Part shown: piece by piece, positions 1-12,600 of the stretch | Layout: each line of letters opens with the position of its first letter | Numbering within the stretch: position 1 is the stretch's first letter | The notes under the pieces: generated by a model | What the model saw: the letters and a program-made list of their open reading frames with translations, nothing else | What the model was told of the DNA's origin: nothing | Database searches by the model: none | Assembly: GCF_050908995.1 (NCBI RefSeq) | Contig: NC_135119.1 | Span: forward strand, 13,764,001 to 13,828,000 | Direction: 5' to 3' | DNA: 64,000 bases | Source: Andrena cerasifolii | Taxonomy: Eukaryota; Arthropoda; Insecta; Hymenoptera; Andrenidae | Position numbers and translations under genes: made by a program

Positions 1-623
1 TTTCCATCTAATGAAAAGCCGAATTGGAAAATTTAATAGCAAAGTACGAGTGTTCTGCATACAATAAAGCTACAGTACATCCTCGTAATTGAAGAAATTA
101 CTTTGTTTACTTTCCTCGCATTTTACTATTTAGTGATTCTTTCTAAAAAATATTTGCAATATAATCTGTAGAATTCTAAATACGCGAATGTTAATTCGTT
201 AAAATTATATTCACTTTTATAAATGTTAGTACTCTTGAGAATAATAAATTTAACCTTGACTTAGACGTTAAATATTATTTTCTGGTAATTCAGAAAATAA
301 TTATAGTATTTACATTTTAATCGACGATAATAGTTAAAGGACTCGAAAACAAACGGGAACCAATATGATATGGAAATTGAGCATACTGTAAACTAAATAT
401 TATAAATTATGTTTGAAATATATACATATAGTTTAGTTTCTCACGTGTTGTAATGGTTAATGAAAACAATTTGAAAATGCAGTTAAAAAAACATGTTCAT
501 ATTTTAGATGGACAGTAATCAGCAGATACATCATTTAGTCACCCCCTTTTTTTATTTCAATGTCATTTTAACCTCATACAATTAGTGCATATATTAACGC
601 TATATGTAATTCTATGTTTCTAG

Positions 624-656
624 TGGTGGGACGAGGTCATGGACATATTTGACGGG
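624..656 (+). CDS. CAP: CAP microexon encoding WWDEVMDIFDG
   Basis: A 33-nt exon is bounded by TTTCTAG before and GTACGC after. It encodes eleven residues, WWDEVMDIFDG, in phase 0/0. The next exon at 4042 also begins in phase 0, so the two join cleanly. The acidic Trp-rich peptide looks like a conserved short linear motif in a highly AT-rich, otherwise noncoding stretch. The call rests on peptide quality, borders and phase. The donor is not an ideal consensus, and the peptide is too short for a certain assignment. Confidence 0.62.
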
Positions 657-3600
657 GTACGCCATTTTTATATTTAATCGTAGTTAAATAAGCACCCACC
701 CCCTGTTTCCTTCACTGTACTTCTTTCTGATCACCACTTCCTATTCACATTCAATGTCCTGTTACTGTTAACCTATAGAGAATCTATGATCTTTTAATTG
801 TATAAATGTGTCTATACATATACTCTACTCTCTACTCTTCCATCTTGTTTAATCGTACCAAAACAATCAAACTTGCGATTACCGTTTTTGCACCTTCGAT
901 ATTTCGATTAAACCACATAGCCTCAATATCCAAGCTCATACAATAATTCATTTATACTCAGTTTACATTAACATTCAATTGTCAGCAACCGACATCAACC
1001 CTTGGACGGTATAATCTCCATTTTGGCCCGTAGTTTCATTCATTCCCATCTGAGGATAAGCTTTCATGCTGGATCTTGATCACGTCACGATCTGAAGTTC
1101 ATGTTTCCTTGAACAAGTGAAGCCAATAAAAAGTAACCTAAGTAGCGTGACACGTAGGATAGGTTTAATCGGACCCCGTGCCCGCTAAGTGATGGTTACT
1201 TAAGAAGTCGAATTAATACCAACAAAAGTACTGCACTCGGAAAATCATTTCCCCGGTCCAAAGCGTCACATTATTCTTTCAACTTCTCGCCAGCCAGTAC
1301 TCTTGGACTTGCTCCGATGCAGAGTAACTAACGGCCCCGAAACAATCTAACAGACATTGGCTGTCCGTGTGCCAGTGATCAGCCCCTCAGCACCTAGCAG
1401 CACGCCGCGAACCATGCATGCGACTCCACCTCACGCTCCTCCCCTCCCGAAGTCCCTGAGACATAGGTCCCAAAGGTCGTCGGCGCGCAAACACCCGTCG
1501 CTCGACCGAGAAACTACCTCGTCGGTCACTAACGCAATCGAATACCATATTACCACGAACTGCGATCGATGCCCGTGTGTGTGTGTGTATCTTTGGTGTT
1601 TGCGTATCGTGTCCGTTCGTGTGCGCACCTCCGACGCTTCCGGATCACACCTCCCTGGTCCTTGGACGATGCCGCCCGGCGACCACTCTGACAACGACAA
1701 CGACGACGCTAACGATTGGACAGTGGTTGAACGAGAATGGACATCCTCAGGGCACGGGACTGGAGGAGCTTCGGGATGCGCAGCTGAGCCACCGTGTTCT
1801 GAGCCTCTCCTACCGACCGGAGAGCAGTTATAACGTAAGGGTATCAGCGGTCAGCAGCTCGAAAGCCCACGAGGTCGTCCCGAAATCCCGTCCAACCGTG
1901 GAGGACGTGCCCTCCGGTGGTGGTCGCCGCGATGCGAAACCGCAGGCGAAACAGTGGTCGAGCATGAATGTGCTCGATTACCGGAGGCCGAGCAATCATA
2001 ATCGCGCCGCCGAGAGAACGATCGAACCGGGGAGGACTGGCAGGGACGATCCGAAAGATCGGATCGTGCGACCTCTTGAACGGGCTGCCGACTGCGGCTG
2101 GCACGCTGGCATGCTGGAAGGACGATCCAAGAGCTTCGTGCTGCCGGATCATTGCTTGCGCCGGTCGACCTCGCCAATCGGCGACCGATCGGCAGCTATC
2201 AGATCGACGCTCCTACAAGCTACCACCGATGAGCAGCATCGTCATCGCCATCATCACCACCACCATCACCACCATCATCACCAACACCAACGCATCTCAC
2301 CCACCTCTTCTTCGTCAACGTCTTCTTCTACTATCTCCAGCACCAATCATATTATGCTATCGTCACCATCATCGACAACGTCCTCCGTTACCATCGCCAA
2401 CGTTCAGCCGTCTGTTTCACGGGTTAGAGGCTACAACATCATCGACAAGTAGAGTGCACGATGACGTTGTCCCTCTATCACTCTCCTCTACTCTTCTCTC
2501 TATTTTCTCTCTCTCTCTTTCACTTTCTCTCTCACTGTCTGGCCCCTGTATGTACACACGTGATTGTCCGCCTGCCTGTAAGTAGGTCCGCCCCGTCTGA
2601 TCGCCTTCGTTCTGTCCACCCTTGTCTTCTAGCGCGTTTCTCTCCCTTGGGCACCCCGTTCGCCTGGATTAACGATATCCGATGCCTGGAGCAGCGTTTT
2701 CTTATTTTTGCTATATCGTTCGCGCGACGCGAAAGAAGATTTCGTTGGAGCTTTCACGGACTTCGGACAGGAATAAGCGCAGCAAAGGTCGCAGTAACTC
2801 TTTCGAATGAGAACGTTGCCTATTAAGCGTGTTTTTGATTCATCGTCCCAATCGAAACGAACATGTGACGTTCTTTTTTAGCGCAATTTCTTCTGTTGCT
2901 TTAATACAGCCATGTTTCTATGAATTCAGTACACGAGTATCATCTGCGATAAATATTTGCCAACGGTTTTTTTGGGGGGAGGATGTACGAACATAATTTT
3001 ATTAGAAAATTTATAGGTATCCTTAATTTAGTAAGTTATAACGGCCATAGATTTTTCATATGAATATTTAAAAAATTTAATACAATATGTATTTTGAATA
3101 TATGATTTTACTTGTATTGAAATATTTAAATTCGTACTATTTAAAGTGCGTATAATGATATATTCTTCACAGTTACTTCTTTTCTATATCAGGATTAAAT
3201 TTAACAATCAGGATTAAAAATAGTAAGTTATAACGGCCATAGATTTTTCATACGAATATTTAAAATTTTTAATACGAATATGTATTTTGAACATATGATT
3301 CTACTTGTATTGAAATACTTAAATTCGTACTATTTAAAGTGCTTATAATGATATATTCTTCACAGTTACTTCTTTTCTATATCACGATTAAATTTAACTA
3401 TTCGTAGTATTGTTTATTTTTAGTTAAAGTGAAATTTGATAAATGTGGGATCTACGAAATTTCAATTGTTGTACACGTACATAAACTTTATTTTGATTCG
3501 TTAGTTACTCATAGCGCACAATAAGCGCACTGTACCGAAGTAATGCTGTGCTTCTCTTCCATTGTTTCTGTTCTTATGTAATATTATATACGCATAAATT

Positions 3601-6600
3601 TGGCATTTATGGTTCTAGTAGGTACTTTCTCCCCATTTCGTTCAGCAGCGTCGTTACTTAATTGTTGCTGCAATCAATGTTCGTACTCGTAGCTCTGCTC
3701 CTCCTATTTTTCCTCTGCTCCAGCTTTGTTGTCCAAATTGCAGTTCACGTGCTCTTTTATTGCCCTCCATAATTATTCATTTACGCTTAGCATTAGCCGA
3801 ATGTTGCATGAGATGTGCAACTCCCATTCGATGTTTTATGGACCACTGTTGTTACGCGTTCCTATATGTATTACGTATATGCCAAAGCGATGTCGAAAAA
3901 CCGCTTTTTTTTGGAGGAATGTAAAACTATTTCGAATCTGACTGGTACATGATTTAAAGGCGCGAAGAGCATGCTGTAAATGTTGAAACTTCTCTGCGAG
4001 CTTATAAAATGTCGATTGAATAAGCTCTTCTTCTTTTCCAGCCATTCGATCAACGCAATAATCGCCCAGCTAAACCGTACATGGCACAGTAAGTATATTT
4101 TATGCTCAGTTTTAATAAATCGAGGAGCTCAGTGGAAAACAGTCACATGCCACATATGCTGAAGTGTTTGTTTCTTTGTACCATTAATTCATTCCTGCGA
4201 TCCAGTGTAATACCATCACCTCCTAATATAATCCTCCTAACCCAGACCTAACCCAGACCACCACCTAGTATAACAGCATGTACATTTCACCGAGCAGAAT
4301 TATATTACCTAAATTTTCTTCACGCTGAAAAAAGAAAACAAATCCGCAGTGGAAAACGGACCAATGCCACGCGGCTCCATGGGATCAAGTGACAGATCTT
4401 ACATTGTTTTCTAGATCGAGATAACATATTTGTAGAGAAATTACTCATTTATACGAGGCAAACCCAGAAATAAGCAGTAAAAAACGTTTTCGTAATGAGA
4501 ATAAATGGAAAGATAACGAAGAAACAGTATTAAGAAATAGTGGTAACCAATACAGGTATACGGTGAAATAAGAATAAAATAAAAAAATCATTTTTCAGCT
4601 AAAATTTGATAATACCATCCAATTCAAGTACCGTTTAAAATAATTACAATTTCGTCCCGCCTTGCCCATGGCAATATTTTTTCCTTCAACTTGCTTTCCT
4701 CTAAAATCATAAAACGGTGGCATGTGCCTGTTCTTCACTAGGCCTCTCAATTTTTACTTCTATCGCCGCTAACATTTTCAGTAACGTCGACGTGTTCTCA
4801 CGGGCTGTACACGGTTTTGACGTATTTTCGCATCGATAGTTCCTGGAAAACATTGAAAGTATTATCCGACTGTCTCTGAACGTTTAACTTTGAAAACAAA
4901 CCAAGCTCGGTGATTTTCTTTGGACTTCGTCGCCTTGTGCCACATAGTTTGTATAGATTTATTAACACTGTGCTGTAGGTGATATTAACACGGAACCAAA
5001 AATGTGTTATAAATTTCTTTGGCCTTCTCATTGCCAGTTAACAAATTCATGGAATGAACATAGATATCCCAAATAATTTTCATGTAGAAGTTTTGGAATA
5101 TCCTGAATTACATTAGTAAATTGAGGGGAGGTTCCGGTCTAGAGCCCCAAAAAATAGGTGATTTTTAGGAATTAATTAAAGGAAAACTACTGTATATAAT
5201 TTAATGGGATTTTTTGCATTGTATTAAGGATGTCTTAAATTATAGAAATATATTTTTTATTTTATAATTAATCATTAGAGACAGCACTGGGGAGTCGTTA
5301 AGGTCAAGGCGTCAAAAAATTCATCCAAATCAGTGGGACCTGTATCCCCAAAAATTATTATCCGATTTGACTGAAACTTTTTTTATTTTGAAGAATATAC
5401 TTCTGGCTGGGGGGAATACGAGAAAAAAGGCAAAAATGACATTTTTAAGAAAATAACGACACTTGAAGTTTGAAATCACTTTTCTCCCACATTTTTCCTT
5501 TCAACGCCTTTGTAAATTATAAATTTTCAATTTTTGTATTTTTTCTGGTTTCCATCCTAGCCAGAAGTATATTCTTCAAAGTAAAAAAAGTTTCAGTCGA
5601 ATCGGATAATAACTATTGGAGATAAAGGTCCCACCGTTGAAATAAAAAAAAATCGACTTTTAGACCGGAACCTCCCCTTAACGGACGTTTGTGCTATGTC
5701 TTCTTATTCATAAGTTCTGTTTTGTAGTCAGGAATTTTACCACCGACACGGTTGATAAATTCTACCTAAAAATAAGAAGATGCTCGCAAACGTTCGGATC
5801 TGATTTTCTCGAAAGTGAGGCTGAGTGATTTCACATAAGCTTTGCTTTTTTTCGAGTGTTAATTGTTACTTAAAAATCGTCGAAATTGTTTGCCTGCAGT
5901 GCTCTGAAAGAGTCGGGATACGAAAGTGACTCGACGCTGGTGTTCCGTCGCAAAGAAGACATCAGCCCACTGAGCCAGTTGGAGCAAAGATTGGCCTACA
6001 AAACTGTGCAGAGCGGTGGTGACGTACCCCTCCATGGATTTCGTAAACCAGCCCCAGAACGGCCAAAGGGTAAGTAATCCAGGATTAAGCTAGAATTGAA
6101 TTTTGAATCGAATCTTTTCTTTACTCCATGACTACTATTTTATTCTTCTAATGCATTCTAATTTAACTCTTGTATTTTGTACGAACTTTTTTCTTCCTCA
6201 CATTGTTTGCCGTTACGCAAGTAGGCATGCGTGCATATAACTGGTCGGTTGCGCCTGATTTATTGTCGTTTGTCTAATTACTAACGGTAGTTGTGTTTAC
6301 TAAGTCTGTGCATGGTCAGTCTCGTGTTACTGAATTTCTTTTATCCCCGAGCTTCGACCGAAGTTACACCTTGTGCCTCCCAAGCATGACGTTTTGGATT
6401 CTCATAAAAAATTTGCAATTTCTCCCCTAATATAATAATGCAGGCACTCTGAGAGCTTCGTGCCGCGAGTATCTTGAAATTCATTCGATTAATATCGACG
6501 CCCGATTTTCTTGTTATCCTATTTTAACACTTTTTACAAACTTTGCAAACGAACAAACATTCAAGAAAGCATTCACAAGTGATCGGTATCAATCTCGGTA

Positions 6601-9600
6601 AATATACTATCGTATATAAAGTAGCTAAACCAATTCTAAGTAGAATCACCAGACGCGTTTGTATTTGTAGCCCACTTGTCATTTGTTTGTAACAACTTGT
6701 TCCCGCCGCAGACGCGTAACTTTAATGTTATTACTCGGCTTATTATCGCCTGGAACGTTTAACTTCTCCACTATTCCTCGTTCATTTTGTAAATCAGTTT
6801 AAGGGTAGTAGGTTGTTGTTCCTGTCTAAAACGAAGCATTTCTGTTATAATTAATTGCAATGAAACAAATTGAAACTGAGACTTGTCCTTTGGCATGAAG
6901 TTTATTAACATCGTAAGCTTTAAAAAAATTGTTTGTTTAGTAAAAAATGTGCATTATATATGACGCTACAGGTGGATCATTAAAGAGGTTTTTTTTAAAA
7001 AAAAGTTTCTTTTGTTTGCAGTGATAACTGAGAAACGGAGGATCCAATCGATTCAAAACAAATTCGAACATCTTCACAAAACGTGTGGTTTCGGACCAGA
7101 CCTAAAATTAAAGTTAATGAAAACTCTTATTCTTTATGAAAAGAAACTAAGACCTCGTCTTTCGAGGCTTGGGGGTGGTAAACCTCATTAATGGGGTTTT
7201 AGTTTCTTTTCATAAAGAATAAGATTTTTATTAATCTTTAACTCAGCGGGAGGCGCTTCTGGGTAAATTTTACCACAGAGGCGCTAGTTGCGAAAATATG
7301 AAGTCTGAGTTTTTGTTACAATTTTTTAAAGAACTTTAATAAAGATTTTAAGATATTTCATAAATTTCGCGTGATCCTTAAAACACTGTGCTTTACCATA
7401 CAAATTACAAAGTTAAAAAAAAATATATTCTGAAACCGTGTTTTTTTACGTTTCAATTTTGGGTATTTTTGACCCGGTAGCGACAACCTGTGTTACAGTA
7501 TGGGGTGCGCCTCCCGCCGGGTTAATTTAAGTATATATATATATTCTCGAATTTGTTTTGAATCGATTGGAGCCTCCGCTTTTAAGTTACTACTGCAAAA
7601 CAAAACTAACTTTTATTAAAAAAGCATCTTTATTGATCCATCTGTAGCGTCATATATAATGCATATTTTTGACTAAACAAACAAATTTTTTAAAGCATAC
7701 GATGCTAATAAACTTCATGCTAAAGAACAAGTCTCAGTTTGACTTTGTTTCTTTGTAATTAATCGAAACAGAAATGCTTCATTTTAACCAGGGACGACTG
7801 TCTGGTACCCTTAATCAGTTTAATGTAAGCATTCCAAGGTTACATCGTTAGTTAATTACAATTACCGCGGAATAATTGAATAGATGGCTACAAAGGTATA
7901 AGTTTCACAGCTTGCATAATGCATCGAGTGAAAAGTACGAAGCATGACTCCCAATCGAACGTCCATAGTTGTGCTAGCCGATGTCCAGCTTGTTGCATAC
8001 TCTCACGTTTATCTTCTCTCATTGTACCACTTGTAAGTTACACGCCGCACCGTTCACCTCGGTATCTATCGATATTGGTGTGCAAATCGGTTTCCTTCCG
8101 CCTCGTAATACGATGCACCAAGCAGTACCACCGCCGGGAGGAATTTCCGATCTTCACGCTGTGCAGGAAAACAAAAACCAGCCTCCACCAGCTTCAAAAC
8201 GATATCCTTTCCTTGAACAGTTCTGGTGAGAGGGTACAGCGAATGCCGCGACACTCCAGCGAAACGCGACAAAACGATATCAAACCTCTGTCCACAGACG
8301 ATTCTGATGTCGAGTATTTCCCTATCTCGCCCACTCTGACACGGATTCGTGTCCACCGAAAAAGCGCCCCAGCCGCTGCGGCCACCGCAGCGCCTGCGCC
8401 CAGCATTTCTTCGCGGTACAAGCAACCACCGTTCGGGCAGAATCCAACCGCCAAGAAAATGGACTTAGCTGTCGCGAAAACGAGTTCCGCCAGAGACTAT
8501 TCCAATCCGCACGCTAGAACATTTTCGTTCACCAGACCGCCGTCTCCGCCTCGGAGGGAGTCGTCGCGAAACAGCAAGACGCTGAGGTTGTACGCCAAGC
8601 AGCGCACACCGGACTCGGCGCAGAGTTTCAAAGCGCGGCACAAGCAGTGTTTCGCTGCTGACAATGCGTGCAACATCGGCGCACTGAAGGAACGACTTTG
8701 CAGTAACCTGGAAAGGCAGAGGAAGAGTCGAGAATGCTTTCAGAATTCCAGTCTCCTTCGTGCGTCGTCCAACAGCCCAGCCCCATTGCGCCCGAAACTT
8801 TCCACTGGATTGTCCGCCAGCTTGACGAAGAAGAAGTCGGAAGCCTGCTTGTCGCGAAGTTTCCCCGACGCGGGTGCGGAGAAGAGTGCAACTCTGTCGA
8901 CGGGGAAAGGCAGACATCGGGACTGCAGACCGATGTCTTCGTCCTGGACCCCTGAGAGCGGATTTTCTGCGAGGTCTAACGCGAGACGTGTGTCGGATGA
9001 TAAATCGTCGGTCGCGAAGCTGGGTGGAAAGTATGTAACTCCAGTTACGGCGAGGTCAAAAGAAAGATTGCATTTTGGGGATGGTGTTTGTCACTCCGTG
9101 TCCTGCTTGAAGAAGGACGGCGCGAAGACGCGTTTATTGAAGAGAGAACAGGAACTGTTATCTAAGAGACTCGTTAAATCGACCGCTGATTTATCGTCTT
9201 CGGTGGAAAGTAAGAGAGTTCTGCAGAAGTGCCGAGAAAGGGAGGCGAAAGGCATTCAAACGAAGATACTGCCGACAGGAACTGTTGTTAAAAGTTCAAC
9301 GACGTTGTACAGTTCGGCGTTGAACAATGGAAAAGCGAAGAATCCTTATGATAAGTCTTTGAAAGTAGTGGTAGCGATATCGTCGAAGGGGCAGGAGATT
9401 CTGAATAAGTCAACTGACTCACCTTTAATTACGAAAGCAATGGCAACGCCGTCGTTGAGGTCTTCTTCCGCGACTTCCTCGCCATCCCTCACGCGCAAGG
9501 CTGTTTTAATGGATATCAAAAAGCCAAGAACGATAGTCAAGCAACCCGACAAAGTGGCTTGTAGCAGGGAGTGCACGCAGTCATTAACACCTTCCTCGGT

Positions 9601-12600
9601 AGCAATTAACGACGCAAATAGGAGAAAGAGGCTTAGAGAGAGGTCTGAAACTATTGTTAAATCAGTCACGCAGAAGCCTGAAACGATAAGAGTGAATCCT
9701 AGTTTAAGTAAAAAGAAGGTCGATGTCAGGAAGAAATTGAAGAAAGAAAAGAACGGAGTGGCCACGAAGGCGAAGAAACTCACAAGTAGACAGAAAACAG
9801 GCACAGAGAACGGGAACCTTAAAAAAGACAACATCGAAAACGAGGAGCCGAACGTTAGACGCAAGTCTTCTAACTTAAGCGTGCAGTCACCAGCGCTGAC
9901 TATAGAAGAAATTAAAAAGCATCAAGAAGCGACACGGTCCGATACATTTTTCCAGAATCTCTTTTTAAGGTCTATTCCCTCGGTTGCATCGAGCCAGAAC
10001 ATTTCTTCGAAGAAGTCCATAGTCTGCGAACGTGCTAGGATATACCAGGAAAGCATCGTCAGGGAAGGCTACAGGTCCGAGCCATCCCTGAAGTCTCTCA
10101 GCATATACTTAGCCCACAAGCGTCCAGTGTCGAACTCGAAATTCAAAAATTGGGAACGCGAGAGTGTTTCTTCCAGAAGCTCCAGTCCCTACGGTGTCAG
10201 CTGGCCCGGCAGGTCTGTGTTTCAGAAAGTAAGCAAGTTCGACAGCCTGATGGGTATCAACGATTTTGGTTCGTCGATGATTCTCCGGAATCGAAGTCCA
10301 GATTCGGCGAGGGAGCGCATCAAGGAAAGAAGTTTAAGCGAGCCACCCCTGAAGACCTCGTCGGAATGCACGGACTCGAGGCCCCCGTCGTCTCGCGCCT
10401 CTTCGCCCTCCCCAATTAGGTCGCCCGCCTTTCGGCGCATACGAACCTTGAAGCAGGACAAGTCAGACGCCCCAAGTTCGATTACAATGAAGAAAGTTCG
10501 AGCCAGAAGCGCTGGCGAGGCTGAGGAATTGCAACGATCCAAGGCGAGGTTTGGATCTAACTTGTCACTGGCCAGAAGCACGAACTCCTTTTGTACATCG
10601 CCAGTGGATCGTGAAGAATATCACCAGTACGTGGTGGAATTGTTGCACGACAGAAAGAAGTCGGAAAGGTATAAAGAGCTGCACGACTTCTACTCGAGCC
10701 TCGAAAGGCTGGGCGAGCTGGAAAGGACATTCTCCTCTAGCGATTTACGGCCGAGAATGAGGAACGAAGAAATCATAGACTACGATCGCTGGAAGAGTAT
10801 AAGATCGCAGGAGAAGGCTGAAATCGAATTGAACGCGCTCTACGGAAAGTTACAGGCAGTGCAGAAGGACAAGGATTTTTTGTTTAGTACCAAGGACGTG
10901 CATAAGTTTAAGTGGCACGGTGACTGCGGCCTGAGATGTAAGGAGCGCTCGGTGGAGAACATTATACAACACTTTAGGAAACTGCAAACAGAAGGCAGCG
11001 AACTGGAGTCCTCCAGGCGAAAAGAGATTTCATCGCGGAAGGATACTTACAAGCCTCTTTGGCGAGGTTCGTCGGTGATAAACGTGGCCAGCACGATGCA
11101 AAGAAAGGCGGAAGGTGATCGGAACATCGAGAAATCGTTGGATCATTTGGACCAGCCATCGCTGCAGAGGAGTCTCGGCGGGAGTAAAAAGTTCTGGAGC
11201 AGTTTGTCCATCGAGCAGGTGGCGACCTTGAAGAAACAGTTGAATGAGATTTATGGAAGTGACAATTTACAGAAATCCGCATCCCCGGCATCCTCGAAGG
11301 CGAGTCCCGAGGTCCGCGAAGAAGAGAAGGTCGCAGACATCGTCGTCGAGAAACGTGATTCCCTATCCAAGTATGAAATCGTGGTGCCACCTGAAACGGA
11401 GTCGGTGGATGGTGTTCGAGACGACGGGAAGGGGCTTCACGTCCGATGTCATTCGATGATTACAACAGATACATCTCCGAGTGATCAAAAGTCGCCCTGC
11501 AGTCGGCCGGAGTCGACGCTGAAAAGAAGCGACTCCATAAGTCATGGGAAAACTGTGGAAAAGTCCGAGTTGGACAGAACTGCAACGACGTCGATGAGTG
11601 AGTTAGAAAAGAAGAGGCTTTCAGTGACGCTTGGAAAGGAGGTTCTAGATAAAGTGTCGCACAGAAGAATGTCGGCGCCATTAGCCCCTCGGGAGACTCG
11701 GGGTAGCATAGCTGCAGCATTGGCGGCCAAAATGGTCCCAAAACCAGCTCGTATCTGTACCACGCCTAGCGTGACGAGCACCTCGCCTAGAAGCTGCTAC
11801 TCCCTAGAACCGTCCTATACCGAAGATACAGCAACGGCTAAGGAAAAAAACGATTTTTTATTAGTTCTAACGCCCAGCAACAAGAGCCCGGGTGACAGGC
11901 AACGAGTGGAAAGCGTGCTGGAAGAATGGTCGAAGAAACCGCCACTTTTGGCGATGGCATTGCCCGAAGGTAACGCGCAGCCGAAGATAAGTTTGAACTC
12001 TGGCAGCGAACTGGACAGTACGACAGGAAGTTCGGAGACGTCAGTGGCGACAGTCATTCAAAGAAGCGTCGAGCCTGAAGGTGTTCCGAAGAAGATCGAG
12101 TTCTTCGAACGGACCGAGAAACTGGGGTCTGATCAGGATCGTGGAAAATCAGACGCGATGAAGCCAAGACCTGGACGACTGTCTTCGTCTCAGAGTTTCG
12201 CTGATTTGAAAGAGCTATTCGGGGAGACGGAGTCAGCGAAATACGCCACTTTGCCAGTGCCAGGGTGCAAGGCACGGTCGATCTCTCCGAGAGGAGCGGC
12301 CAGGAAAAGAAGAGGAAGTAGCCCAACGCGGGAAGCGGATGCTAGCACGCGACAGTCGTTCCACTCTTGTTCACGCGACCGTGAACACGATAGGCCGCAT
12401 AGCGTCAGTCCGTGTCGCGCGACGGCGCGATCAGATTCATCCTGCAGCCTGGACAGCATTTGGCAGCGGAGCTCCTCGCCGGATCCTGAGAAGTATTGGC
12501 GCGCCTACTTGAAACTCGTCAAGAACGGCACCGTGAAGCGGCTCAGAGTTAGATTCGAAAGCGCTGAGGACATATCCAGTAGCAGGCTTAGGGTGGTTCC

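Larger units (their letters stand above)
657..4041 (+). other. CAP intron sequence around the 1.6-2.5 kb exon
   Basis: 657-1340 is AT-rich with nothing recognisable. The 1340-2830 patch is CpG-rich and holds the candidate exon plus a CT-rich microsatellite near 2490-2545. 2830-3030 and 3401-4041 show no coding signal. Confidence 0.55.

Noticed and set aside
4240..4262. CCTAACCCAGACCTAACCC resembling insect telomere repeat
   Set aside because: It is only two degenerate units. A similar short block occurs in reverse near 43605, so it is part of a minor dispersed repeat.
8066..8917. Several - strand ORFs of 86-150 codons opposite the large exon
   Set aside because: They mirror the GC-rich codons of the + strand frame and have no start context or domain. 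The + strand frame is far longer.
9346..9864. 172-codon - strand ORF rich in Phe and Leu
   Set aside because: It is the antisense of a Lys/Ser-rich part of the large + strand frame; antisense of AAG and AGC codons gives Leu and Ala, and TTT runs give Phe.
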